Source: Bog-950 sp964493695 (GTDB taxonomy: Bacteria; Bacteroidota; Bacteroidia; Chitinophagales; LD1). From it: 64,000 nucleotides of DNA. The notes beneath the pieces are model-generated. The model ran no database searches, was not told the origin of the DNA, and saw nothing but the letters and a program-made list of their open reading frames with translations. Of this stretch, positions 19,022 to 27,385 are shown one piece after another (position 1 is the stretch's first letter; each line of letters starts with the position of its first letter). The stretch is taken from assembly GCA_964493695.1 (NCBI GenBank), contig CAZBPG010000004.1, positions 43,189-107,188 on the forward strand. Direction: 5' to 3'. The position numbers and the translations under genes are program-made.

Positions 19022-19914
19022 TGGAAATCAGGAAGGTATCAGTAATAGGGGCGGGAACCATGGGTAACGGTATTGCGCATGTTTTTGCACAGAACAATTT
19101 TTCGGTGAATCTGGTAGATGTTTCGCAACCGGCTTTGGATAAAGCGGTGGCTACTATTACTAAGAACCTTGACCGGATGGTAGCCAAAGGGAGTATTAGC
19201 GAAGAGGTGAAAACTGCTACACTCAAAAAACTTTCTACCAATACATCGCTCGATGTCTGCAAAGATTCGGACTTAGTGGTGGAAGCCGCTACCGAGAATG
19301 CAGACATTAAATTGAAAATATTTAAACAACTTGATGAGTTGTGTAAACCGGAAACTATTCTTGCTTCTAATACTTCTTCTATTTCCATTACAAAAATTGG
19401 TGCTGCCACCAAGCGTGCCGATAAAGTAATCGGTATGCACTTTATGAACCCGGTTCCGCTGATGAAGCTGGTGGAAATAATAAAAGGCTATGCCACCTCT
19501 GCCGAGGTGCTAACGCAGATTGCAGACTGCTCGAAGAAACTGGACAAGATACCGGTAGAGGTGAACGATTATCCGGGCTTTGTGGCCAACCGCATTTTAA
19601 TGCCCATGATTAACGAAGCCATTTACACTTTATACGAAGGCGTTGCCGGAGTAAACGAGATTGATACGGTAATGAAACTCGGCATGGCTCATCCCATGGG
19701 CCCTTTGCAGTTGGCAGACTTTATAGGCCTGGATGTTTGTCTGGCTATATTGAAAGTGTTGCACGAAGGTTTCGGAAACCCGAAATACGCCCCTTGTCCT
19801 TTGCTGGTGAACATGGTTACTGCAGCACGTTTGGGAGTTAAAACAGGCGAAGGCTTTTATAAATACGAAGCCGGCTCGAAAGAGTTGAAAGTAAGCCCTA
19901 GGTTCAATACATAA
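19021..19914 (+). CDS. 3-hydroxyacyl-CoA (3-hydroxybutyryl-CoA) dehydrogenase
   Basis: This 297-residue protein starts at ATG 19021, overlapping the peptidase stop by one base (TGATG), so translational coupling is possible although the functions are unrelated. The N-terminal Rossmann fold carries VIGAGTMGNGIAHVFAQ, with LVDVSQ at the end of the second strand. The catalytic region is IGMHFMNPVPLMKLVEII (His and Asn-Pro), and the C-terminal helical domain has GFVANRILMPMINEAI and LGMAHPMGPLQLADFIGLD. It oxidises (S)-3-hydroxyacyl-CoA to 3-ketoacyl-CoA with NAD+, as in butyrate or fatty acid and phenylacetate metabolism. Length and motifs match the short Hbd/PaaH type, not the long FadB fusion. 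Which acyl chain it prefers cannot be read. Confidence 0.92.
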   Translation: MEIRKVSVIGAGTMGNGIAHVFAQNNFSVNLVDVSQPALDKAVATITKNLDRMVAKGSISEEVKTATLKKLSTNTSLDVCKDSDLVVEAATENADIKLKIFKQLDELCKPETILASNTSSISITKIGAATKRADKVIGMHFMNPVPLMKLVEIIKGYATSAEVLTQIADCSKKLDKIPVEVNDYPGFVANRILMPMINEAIYTLYEGVAGVNEIDTVMKLGMAHPMGPLQLADFIGLDVCLAILKVLHEGFGNPKYAPCPLLVNMVTAARLGVKTGEGFYKYEAGSKELKVSPRFNT

Positions 19915-20025
19915 CCCCCAACCTCTAAAGGGGGCTTAACAGCCAAATACAAAATACAAACAGCCAAGAGATTTTCTTGGCTGTTTGTATTTAAGTCTCC
20001 CCTTTAGGGGAGATTTAGAGGGGTG
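19915..20025. terminator. Bidirectional hairpin within CCCCTAAAGGGG-type repeats
   Basis: Between two convergent genes lies a perfect 18-bp stem (arms 19952-19969 and 19975-19992) with a 5-nt loop, A-rich on the left and T-rich on the right, so it can terminate both genes. It is bracketed by two opposed copies of the dispersed repeat (CCCCCAACCTCTAAAGGGGG at 19915-19934 and its inverse at 19997-20025) found elsewhere in this window. Confidence 0.75.
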
Positions 20026-21810
20026 TTACATCTTCTCCGGTACTTCAATACCCAGCAGTTTCATAGCTTTCTTAATCACAACTCCTGTTTCATTTGATAA
20101 GGCAACGCGGAATTTCTTTTCTTCTTCCGTTCCTGCATTCAGAATCGGAAAATCGTGATAGAATTTGTTGTAAAGCTTAGCCAGCGTATAAACATAGTTG
20201 GCTATTTCACTCGGGTCGTATTTTTCGGCAGCGGCATGAACGGTGTTTTCGTATTCGCCAAGATGAATAATGAGTTCGCGTTCAACATCACCAAGTGTTA
20301 GCTGTGTCACGGTTTCGAACTGTGGCACAGTTGTTTCCCCGGCCTTGCGCATTATCGCCTTTATCCGTGCATGTGTGTATTGAACAAAAGGACCGGTATG
20401 TCCGTGAAAGTCAATACTCTCTTCGGGATTGAAAATTATTTTCTTGTAAGGATTTACGCGCAATACAAAATATTTGAGCGCGCCAAGCCCGATGGTTTTG
20501 TAAAGTTCTTTTGCCTGCTCATCGGTAAAGCCTTCAATCTTGCCGAGTTCTTTTGTTTTCTCCTCGGCAATGCGTAACACTTCTGCAATCAAATCATCGG
20601 CATCGGCAGTTTTGCCTTCGCGGCTTTTAAAACGACCGGTGGGCGATTCTACCAAAGCATAACTCAAATGAAAAATCCCGTCTGCCCATTTCTTACCCAG
20701 CTTTTGTAAAGCCAGTTTTAAAACTTTAAAATGATAATCCTGTTCGTTGGCCACCACATAAATCATCTTCTCCATGTTGAATTCTTCGTGGCGCAGTTGA
20801 GCGGTTCCCAAATCCTGAGTAATGTAAACCGATGTGCCATCGCTGCGCAGCAAAACCTTTTCATCCAGGCCATCCGGTGTCAGGTCAACAATCACAGCAC
20901 CGTCTGCCCGTTTCTTAAACACATTGGTTTGCAAACCTTTATCAATAATGTCCTTGCCTAACTTGTAAGTTTCACTTTCGAAATAATCTTTTTCAAAATC
21001 TACGCTGAGCAGATTAAATGTTTGCTGAAAACCTTCATACACCCAATCGTTCATCTGTTTCCAGAGTTTAATCGTATCTGCATCACCGGCTTCCCATTTC
21101 AAAACCATCGCCTGCGCTTCTTTAAAAATCGGAGTCAACTTCTGAGCTTCATCAGGGTCGGCCGGTGCATTGGGGATGCTTTTTATTTCTTCTTTCGAAA
21201 CCTCATTGAATTTTACATACCAGTCGCCTACAAAGTGGTCGCCTTTAATACCGGTTGATTGCGGAGTGGAATTGTTGCCGTAGCGCAGATACGCCACCAT
21301 ACTCTTGCTGATGTTAATGCCCCGGTCGTTGTAAATATTCACCTTGGTTACATCGTTACCGGCTGCCTTTAATATTTCACTCATCGAAAAGCCGAGGAGC
21401 ATATTGCGCACGTGACCGATGTGTAGCGGCTTGTTGGTATTAGGTCCGCAATATTCGAGCACCACCTTCTTACTGTTTGCTGCAAACGTTCCGTATGCTT
21501 TGTTCTCCGAAATTTCTTTTAACCGGTTGAGCCAGTAAGCATCGGTAAGCGAAAGATTGAGAAACCCCTTGATTACATTATACTTTCCTACAATGCCCGA
21601 CTTCTCTTTCAGTTTGCTGCCAAGCAACTCACCGGTCTGCTCGGGCGATTGTTTCGAAACTTTCGTAAGCGGAAAAACCACAATGGTATAATCACCTTCG
21701 TGTTCCTTCTTCGTTATGTTGATGGTCACACTATCCAACGGAACATACGCCCCGAATTCTTCTTTAAAAATAGCTGCCGTTGATTGCTTTAATGTCTGTT
21801 CTAATGTCAT
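20026..21810 (-). CDS. argS: Arginyl-tRNA synthetase
   Basis: This 594-residue class I aminoacyl-tRNA synthetase charges tRNA-Arg in the cytoplasm. It starts with an ArgS N-terminal additional domain (residues 1-90). The active site carries the HIGH motif in NKPLHIGHVRNMLLG, and the KMSKS-like loop is reduced to GRFKSREGKTAD, as is usual for ArgRS. The C-terminal DALR anticodon-binding domain occupies about 470-594 (FVQYTHARIKAIMRKAGE). Length is typical. The neighbour downstream is convergent, and the gene is preceded by about 50 bp before the first hairpin repeat of the GxxExxY locus. No T-box or other leader is visible. Confidence 0.96.
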   Translation of the reverse strand: MTLEQTLKQSTAAIFKEEFGAYVPLDSVTINITKKEHEGDYTIVVFPLTKVSKQSPEQTGELLGSKLKEKSGIVGKYNVIKGFLNLSLTDAYWLNRLKEISENKAYGTFAANSKKVVLEYCGPNTNKPLHIGHVRNMLLGFSMSEILKAAGNDVTKVNIYNDRGINISKSMVAYLRYGNNSTPQSTGIKGDHFVGDWYVKFNEVSKEEIKSIPNAPADPDEAQKLTPIFKEAQAMVLKWEAGDADTIKLWKQMNDWVYEGFQQTFNLLSVDFEKDYFESETYKLGKDIIDKGLQTNVFKKRADGAVIVDLTPDGLDEKVLLRSDGTSVYITQDLGTAQLRHEEFNMEKMIYVVANEQDYHFKVLKLALQKLGKKWADGIFHLSYALVESPTGRFKSREGKTADADDLIAEVLRIAEEKTKELGKIEGFTDEQAKELYKTIGLGALKYFVLRVNPYKKIIFNPEESIDFHGHTGPFVQYTHARIKAIMRKAGETTVPQFETVTQLTLGDVERELIIHLGEYENTVHAAAEKYDPSEIANYVYTLAKLYNKFYHDFPILNAGTEEEKKFRVALSNETGVVIKKAMKLLGIEVPEKM

Positions 21811-21858
21811 CTGTGAGTGTAATTATTATTTCGCAGAGACAAGAATAAAAATTCCTTT

Positions 21859-21918
21859 CGCACGGAGACACGGAGTTTTATTTTGCCTTCCCTTCTGCAT
21901 TCTCTGTGCCTCCGTGCG
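21859..21918. repeat. Hairpin repeat, left flank of the GxxExxY gene
   Basis: Arm CGCACGGAGACACGGAG (21859-21875) pairs 15 of 17 with CTCTGTGCCTCCGTGCG (21902-21918). The repeat contains the last codons of the GxxExxY gene. A matching copy lies on the other side at 22347-22465. Confidence 0.8.
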
Positions 21919-22333
21919 ACATGCCTTTATTTTCTCCCCTGCTTTTCGCGAACTTACTTTTATCGTCAATTAATCTTGTTATTCCATTCTTTAACAAGAG
22001 TGTATTGAAATTAATAATCAATCCCACTTCAATGCCTGTCAACCGCATATAAGTAAGGAGTGTTTTGGAGTGCACCGGAGAAACCTCCTCCACTGATTTC
22101 AATTCAACAATCACTTTATCCTCCACGATTAAATCAGCACGAAAACCAATACCGAGTTCAATATCTCCATACTTCACCGGTATATCGTATTGTCTCTTAA
22201 AACTCAAACCCTCCTTCTTCAACTCGTAACAAATAGCTTCTTCGTAAACACTCTCCAGCAAACCCGGCCCAAGGGTATCATGCACTCTCATGCAAATACC
22301 TATTATCTCTCCTGTCAGATTCGAATGTTTCAT
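21878..22333 (-). CDS. GxxExxY family protein
   Basis: This 151-residue protein starts at ATG 22333; an in-frame GTG 18 bp upstream falls inside the flanking repeat and is less likely. It matches the GxxExxY family: IGICMRVHDTLGPGLLESVYEEA carries the defining G-x-x-E-x-x-Y as GLLESVY. A PDDEXK-like core follows (GFRADLIVEDKVIVELKSVEEV, with Asp, Glu and Lys in place) and LLTYMRLTGIEVGLIINFN. The family is widespread in Bacteroidetes, its function is unknown, and a nuclease-like fold is only inferred. The last residues (SHGGTENAEGKAK) are encoded by the flanking palindromic repeat, so the natural end has been replaced or extended. Confidence 0.88.
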   Translation of the reverse strand: MKHSNLTGEIIGICMRVHDTLGPGLLESVYEEAICYELKKEGLSFKRQYDIPVKYGDIELGIGFRADLIVEDKVIVELKSVEEVSPVHSKTLLTYMRLTGIEVGLIINFNTLLLKNGITRLIDDKSKFAKSRGENKGMSHGGTENAEGKAK

Positions 22334-22346
22334 ATTAAATGCATTT

Positions 22347-22465
22347 CGCACAGAGACACGGAGTTAAATCCACACAGAGGTTTATTTCCCTTTCTCTCGC
22401 ATTCTCCATGTCCTCGTATTTTGTTTTCTCCTTGTCTTTGATTTATTCCTCCGTGTCTCCGTGCG
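22347..22465. repeat. Hairpin repeat, right flank of the GxxExxY gene
   Basis: Arm CGCACAGAGACACGGAG (22347-22363) pairs 16 of 17 with CTCCGTGTCTCCGTGCG (22449-22465). The 22334-22594 stretch holds only this repeat and AT-rich, stop-filled sequence before arginine decarboxylase. Confidence 0.8.
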
Positions 22466-22594
22466 ATATGTATTTCTTGTATTCCGTGCTAACCTGTATT
22501 CTGTATTTTCCCTACGCCTTCCGTGCTACACCTACTTTTTTTCTCCCAATTAATCGCGGCTAAAAATATACTTTCGCACACAATTTTTTTTACG

Positions 22595-23989
22595 ATGAAC
22601 AAACGTCAGAAATACCGCGATCTTATCAATCAGACTTTCGACTTTCCGCAGCGCGATTTCAAGGAGGAAAAAAACGTGCTTTACTGGAACGACCTGCCGC
22701 TGATGGACATTATTGCCCAGTATGGCAGCCCCCTCCGGTTGACTTACCTTCCCAAAATTTCGCAGCAAATACAAAAAGCGCGCAGGCTGTTCAATTCATC
22801 TATTGCCAACAACAATTACAGTGGCGATTACCATTACGGCTACTGCACCAAAAGTTCGCATTTCTCTTTTGTGCTCGAAGAAGCTCTGAAGAATAAAGTA
22901 TTTCTCGAAACCTCTTCCGCTTTCGATTTCGAAATCATCAAGCGGATGGAAGAGAAGAAAAAGTTTAAGAAAGAGCAATACATCGTCTGCAATGGGTTTA
23001 AGACCGATGCTTACGTCAACAAGATTATCGAGGCGTTCAATAACGGGTTCAAGAATGTTATTCCCATACTCGATAATTTAGATGAAGTAGATAAGTTCAG
23101 TTCCATCAGCGAGCCCATGAACATAGGTATGCGCATTGCAGCCGAAGAAGAACCTAAATACGAATTCTATACTTCGCGCCTCGGCATCCGGTACAATGAT
23201 ATTGTTCCGCTCTACGAACAAAAGGTAAAGAACAACCCGAACCTGAAAATGAAGATGCTTCACTTCTTCATCGACACCGGTATTAAAGATGTAAACTATT
23301 ACTGGACGGAATTTCACAAAGCGCTGGGCGTGTATTGCGACCTTAAAAAGATTTGCCCCGAGCTCAATACCATCAACCTGGGCGGAGGAATGCCCATTAA
23401 ACATTCGCTGGCGGCAGATTTCGATTACGAATACATGATCAACGAAATTATTTCGCAGATAAAAACCACCTGCAACAACGAAGGCGTTGATGAACCGGAT
23501 ATCTTCACCGAGTTCGGAAGTTATACGGTAGGCGAAAGCGGTTGTGTAATTTTCAGTGTGCTGGGCGTTAAACGTCAGAACGACCGCGAAACCTGGTATA
23601 TGCTCGATGGTTCGCTGATGAATAACTTACCCGATGTGTGGGGCTTATCGCAGCGGTTTATCATGCTGCCTATCAATAAATGGGACGATGAATACAAGCA
23701 CGTAAACCTGGGCGGCATTACCTGCGATGTGGGCGACTATTACAACAGCGATGCACACATCAACCAGGTGTATCTTCCTAAAATTAAGCAGGGCGAAAAA
23801 CTTTTTATCGGTTTCTTCAACACCGGTGCCTATCAGGATACGCTGAGCGGATACGGTGGCATTAAACATTGTCTGCTTCCATCGCCTCCGCATATTCTGG
23901 TTGACGAAAAGAAAAAGGGAGAGTTCACTTACAGGATTTTTGCCGAAGAGCAAACGGCAGAGAGTATGATGAAGATTTTAGGGTATTAG
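22595..23989 (+). CDS. speA: Biosynthetic arginine decarboxylase (PLP-dependent, short Bacteroidetes type)
   Basis: The start is set at ATG 22595 (MNKRQKYRDLINQTFDFPQ); upstream codons in frame come from repeat-rich intergenic DNA. The product has 464 residues. The alanine-racemase-like barrel starts with YGSPLRLTYLPKI, and the probable PLP lysine lies in YGYCTKSSHFSFV. NLGGGMPIK is a phosphate-binding glycine loop, and EFGSYTVGESG leads into the C-terminal beta domain, which holds GGIKHCLLPSP and GAYQDTLSGYGG. It would convert arginine to agmatine, the first step of polyamine synthesis. It is much shorter than enterobacterial SpeA (about 650 residues) but this length is usual in Bacteroidetes. 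A related decarboxylase substrate (for example carboxynorspermidine) is not excluded. Confidence 0.82.
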   Translation: MNKRQKYRDLINQTFDFPQRDFKEEKNVLYWNDLPLMDIIAQYGSPLRLTYLPKISQQIQKARRLFNSSIANNNYSGDYHYGYCTKSSHFSFVLEEALKNKVFLETSSAFDFEIIKRMEEKKKFKKEQYIVCNGFKTDAYVNKIIEAFNNGFKNVIPILDNLDEVDKFSSISEPMNIGMRIAAEEEPKYEFYTSRLGIRYNDIVPLYEQKVKNNPNLKMKMLHFFIDTGIKDVNYYWTEFHKALGVYCDLKKICPELNTINLGGGMPIKHSLAADFDYEYMINEIISQIKTTCNNEGVDEPDIFTEFGSYTVGESGCVIFSVLGVKRQNDRETWYMLDGSLMNNLPDVWGLSQRFIMLPINKWDDEYKHVNLGGITCDVGDYYNSDAHINQVYLPKIKQGEKLFIGFFNTGAYQDTLSGYGGIKHCLLPSPPHILVDEKKKGEFTYRIFAEEQTAESMMKILGY

Positions 23990-24026
23990 AATTGTTTGCT
24001 CATGCAAACTAATCAGCGCGGCTATT

Positions 24027-24173
24027 GATTTACCCTTTAATTTATGTTTTCTACTCATTTTGTTTAAACAAATACCCGCTTTATTGATTTTATTACTCAT
24101 TATGATAAAAATTTTACTCATTATTACTCAATAATTACTCATTTATTAAACAGAACTACTCATTTTTATACAA
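24027..24173. repeat. Array 1: seven units at exact 21-bp spacing, core TTACTCATTT
   Basis: Core ACTCAT (or degenerate ACCC) starts at 24032, 24053, 24074, 24095, 24116, 24137 and 24158, always 21 bp apart. Five units contain TACTCATT or a close match, and the units at 24032 and 24074 are degenerate (ACCCTT, ACCCGC). An extra half-step copy sits at 24126. The units are AT-rich and otherwise divergent, so the spacing is kept better than the sequence. The array lies between the stops of two convergent genes, so it is not a simple promoter operator. Confidence 0.8.
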
Positions 24174-24184
24174 AAATCACGTGT

Positions 24185-25126
24185 TTAATAGATTGCCTTT
24201 ATAGTAAATGAGCCTGCAGTGTTGGCAGAAGAATTAGCTACGGTAATAACACTGAGCTTAGGTGGTATTTTGAAATTTTTATTGGGCAGAACGGTGGTTA
24301 CAAATACCGATGTGCCGGTTCCTTTGTACAAATCTAACGGCACAGTGCCTGTATTGCTCAGCGTTCCGCCAATAACAATACCGCGCAGGCATTTTTGTGA
24401 AGCAGGTTTCAGTTTTACCCTGCGTGTGCGTGGCCCAGCGGGCTGTTCCACCACGGTAAAACCGTATAATTCCATGGCCCGGAAATTTTTAGTGTAAAGT
24501 TTTTTCAGATAACCGCCTATGTCCCTCAAATGCTTTACCACCGGTGCGCGGAAAAGGTCGCGCTGCTGGCGTTCGTTCTCTGCATCTTTTTGTGCCTGTA
24601 CCAATTGTAAGTGAAAATTTAAAGCGGCACCGGCTTTGGTTTGCAGCGCGTTCAGGTCAATGCCCTGCAGCGTTAAATAGGGCTGCAAAGGGCTGCTGCC
24701 AGCGGGGAAAGAATCGTGTTTTTGTTTCAGCAGCTTAAAAATTTCGAACATACCGGTGAACGATGCAGGGTAGTCTAAGCGACTTTTGCCTTTTACCGGC
24801 AGCCCCCAAAGGCCAAGTTGTCGGGTGTTGGGTGCCAGCAGGTTTTTAAGAAATTGCCCCACCGGTTTTATCATTTCCTTTACCGGTGCAAAATTTATAT
24901 CGCGATGTTGCTTGAAAGTTTCGGCATCTTTGCTGTGCCGGCTGCGGTTGGTTTCGTGCGTCTGCGCTTCTACCATTGCCAGTTCATCAAGGGTTAAATC
25001 AATATCTTTTTCGCTTAAGTACAAATTCAGCACACTCGCAGCGCCATCGGCATCGTGCTTCGCCTTTACGTTACCAATGAGGATGTATTGTTCCTCAAAC
25101 ACGGACGAAAATTTAAGCCGGCTCAT
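24185..25126 (-). CDS. Unrecognised array-adjacent protein with duplicated helical module
   Basis: This 313-residue protein starts at ATG 25126 and belongs to no family I can name. Two aligned helical segments of about 80 residues are visible (near 34-112 and 147-228). Each has YL then IDL, a KDAE, an RD, APV, G-x-x-LK-x-L and finally N-x-R-x5-G-[LF]. For example, NTRQLGLWGLPV matches NFRAMELYGFTV. A basic linker (PRTRRVKLKP) leads to a beta-rich C-terminal domain of about 70 residues (ends GSFTIKAIY). There is no signal peptide or transmembrane segment. Its 3' end abuts a 21-bp-period array, and the protein at 53552-54187 beside the other array appears to share the module. DNA binding is possible but only inferred. 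Confidence 0.75.
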   Translation of the reverse strand: MSRLKFSSVFEEQYILIGNVKAKHDADGAASVLNLYLSEKDIDLTLDELAMVEAQTHETNRSRHSKDAETFKQHRDINFAPVKEMIKPVGQFLKNLLAPNTRQLGLWGLPVKGKSRLDYPASFTGMFEIFKLLKQKHDSFPAGSSPLQPYLTLQGIDLNALQTKAGAALNFHLQLVQAQKDAENERQQRDLFRAPVVKHLRDIGGYLKKLYTKNFRAMELYGFTVVEQPAGPRTRRVKLKPASQKCLRGIVIGGTLSNTGTVPLDLYKGTGTSVFVTTVLPNKNFKIPPKLSVITVANSSANTAGSFTIKAIY

Positions 25127-25276
25127 ACAATATTTTTTACCGTATAAATTTATGGCATTAACCGGTTTTTAAAAAAGGGGGGAAGCATAAAACAAAAAAC
25201 CGGCTTACTCCATGCATTCCTACGAAACCATGTTTTGTATTCGGCTGTTTAAGTCCTCTTTAGGGGATTTAGGGGT
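25127..25276. other. Intergenic spacer with dispersed repeat
   Basis: No gene is seen. The right half (about 25246-25276) carries an inverse copy of the dispersed repeat (TCCTCTTTAGGGGATTTAGG), abutting the stop of the minus-strand glycosyltransferase as other copies in the window abut gene ends. Confidence 0.6.
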
Positions 25277-27361
25277 TTATCTTCCTTGAGTCAACTGCTG
25301 GTAAATATTTCCGTAGTAAGCAGCCGCATTATTATCGTTCAGCTTCATCATACACTCCGCCAGTGCGCGGTACGGTGGCGCAAAGTAAGGGTTCTCCTTC
25401 ACCACACCGGTAAGCACAGCCGCAGCATTCGTAAAATCCTGTTTGTAGAAATACGCCAGCCCCAGATAGTAACCGGTTTGGGTATTCTCCCTGCTCAACT
25501 GCATACTCTGCCCCAGCACCCGGATGGCATCATCGAACCGGTTGGCATTTAAGTAACACAAACCCAGGTTCGCCAACACCGTTTCGTTCTTCGGAAACTT
25601 TTGTGTGTAAGGTTCCAGCAAACCGATGGCACCTACAAAATCTCCCCTGCCCATCAGCTCCTGCCCCAGATAATCGCTCTTATCGTCTTTCCTTATCACG
25701 CACGAAAGCGGCACACCATCGGCATACACCGTATGCACACTCTGCTCCGGAGGGAAACAACCGTTCAGCAATAAACTGCGGTCCACAAAGCGGCAATACA
25801 TTATTTCGTAGTCCGCATCTTTTTCGCTCCGCTGCCGGTAACTGGCATACCCAACCGGTGCCACTGCAGCCGAATCGGGTTTAAAGTAAAACCCGACCGG
25901 TCCCACGGCATTGGTGTAGATGGTGGTCTTTCTTCCATCGGTGCGTTTTAAGTTTTCGTGCTCATGCATCCAGTCGGCACATTGCTTTACGCTGTTCATG
26001 TAATAATCGGTTTCGTAATTTCCGAAAGCGCCTTTAATGCCGCCAACTATTTCGTTGAAATACACATACTCGTTCGGATGGTTTGCCAGCATAAAGCGTG
26101 CAGGCAGCGCAATCAATATCACCAGCAAACCGAGCGCTGCATACTTCATGTTCCGCTGCAGCAGGTTAATGAGATAGCTGAACGCTAAACCGGAAAGGAT
26201 AATGATGCTGGGGTAAACGAAAAAGAAGTGGCGCATGGTATCGTACAACACCGACTTTTTGTAAATAACATACCCCAGCGGAAACACAATAGTGAAATAC
26301 AAAAAGCCGAGCAGCAGCAATTTGTTTTCTCTTTTCATAAAACTAAACAGGCCGAAAGACAGAACCAGTCCGATTAAGCCGAACAGCGGAGTGGAGATAA
26401 GCAGCCACTTGGGAATATAATGCCAGGGCACTTCGGTAGAAGAAATATGCGCACCTTCAAACAGAATTTTAATCTGCACCGGAAACTTCTGCGCCACGTT
26501 CAGCGCTTCCAAGGGGTGGCTGAACGGACTCACTAAACCGTAAGGCCAGAAAAGCAAACTAACACAGTAACCAAGCACAGAAGCGAGCAACACAAACTTA
26601 AAGCTGGGCCAGATGTTTTCTTTGAACTTAGTGAAATTGAAAACCTCAGCGGTGCCGAGCAAAGCCCACATAGCCAAACCGTAAAACAACATCAGGTAAG
26701 GAATCAGCAACAAACCACCGATACGGATACCCATCGCCATACCAATACTCAGACCTAAACCAATCGCGGTTTTAAGTGTAGGCTTTGGAAGTTGTTTCAG
26801 AAATTTGAGAATGAAAACATAGCTGAGCATGTAACCGGCCGCCATGGTAATATCTTTGGGGTTGTTCATGCTCTCACCAAAAAAGCGAGGGGAGAAGGCC
26901 ATTAAAATCAAGGTAATTAAACCCGCCTGCCAACCTGCCACTTCTACTGCCACCAATCCGGCACAAAGCATGGCCAAGAAACCGAACATGGAGTTCCAGG
27001 CATGGCGGATGTTCCATTCGTTTACTGAAGGCAGGGCTTCGGAAATAGCGGAAGCGGTGCCGTCATAAAATCCACCGTAGTAAACCATTAATGAATCGGG
27101 GCCAACATTCGAAGCCGCAGTTTTATCGGCACCCATAGTGCGGTAGAAGTTCACAATATGGTGGCCATACATGCGGTGAAAGTTTTCATCGCCCGAAATA
27201 CCATACTCGTGACTCACCGAAACCATCAAGACAAAAAGCCCGAGGGCAAAACCGAGAAACAACTTTTTAGAAAGCGCTTCGGGAAGGAGAGGAGTTAGAA
27301 CAACGGGAGTTGATTCAACTTTCTTTTCTTGCTTAACGGGTTGTTTTTGCTGTTTCGACAT
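25277..27361 (-). CDS. GT-C fold glycosyltransferase with C-terminal TPRs
   Basis: This 694-residue integral membrane protein has a Lys/Gln-rich cytoplasmic N-terminus and a first transmembrane helix at about 33-50. A periplasmic loop carries the acidic pair expected of GT-C enzymes (SGDENFHRMYGHHIVNFY). About ten further helices run to residue 410 and include FSPRFFGESMNNPKDITMA. A soluble domain follows, ending in three TPR-like repeats at 560-690 (GDFVGAIGLLEPY, NLGLCYLNANRFDDAIRVL, YYLGLAYFYKQDFTNAAAVL). The layout fits the PMT/GT39 or GT83-like superfamily, which uses polyprenyl-phosphate sugars to glycosylate lipids or proteins in the periplasm. The sugar and acceptor cannot be read. 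It is the last gene of the minus-strand glycan cluster. Confidence 0.8.
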   Translation of the reverse strand: MSKQQKQPVKQEKKVESTPVVLTPLLPEALSKKLFLGFALGLFVLMVSVSHEYGISGDENFHRMYGHHIVNFYRTMGADKTAASNVGPDSLMVYYGGFYDGTASAISEALPSVNEWNIRHAWNSMFGFLAMLCAGLVAVEVAGWQAGLITLILMAFSPRFFGESMNNPKDITMAAGYMLSYVFILKFLKQLPKPTLKTAIGLGLSIGMAMGIRIGGLLLIPYLMLFYGLAMWALLGTAEVFNFTKFKENIWPSFKFVLLASVLGYCVSLLFWPYGLVSPFSHPLEALNVAQKFPVQIKILFEGAHISSTEVPWHYIPKWLLISTPLFGLIGLVLSFGLFSFMKRENKLLLLGFLYFTIVFPLGYVIYKKSVLYDTMRHFFFVYPSIIILSGLAFSYLINLLQRNMKYAALGLLVILIALPARFMLANHPNEYVYFNEIVGGIKGAFGNYETDYYMNSVKQCADWMHEHENLKRTDGRKTTIYTNAVGPVGFYFKPDSAAVAPVGYASYRQRSEKDADYEIMYCRFVDRSLLLNGCFPPEQSVHTVYADGVPLSCVIRKDDKSDYLGQELMGRGDFVGAIGLLEPYTQKFPKNETVLANLGLCYLNANRFDDAIRVLGQSMQLSRENTQTGYYLGLAYFYKQDFTNAAAVLTGVVKENPYFAPPYRALAECMMKLNDNNAAAYYGNIYQQLTQGR

Positions 27362-27385
27362 GTAGAAGATTTGCGGGCAAAGTAA

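Noticed and set aside
24219..24497. Plus-strand frames opposite the array-1 protein
   Set aside because: The minus-strand frame is much longer, has a clear internal repeat and ends exactly beside the array.
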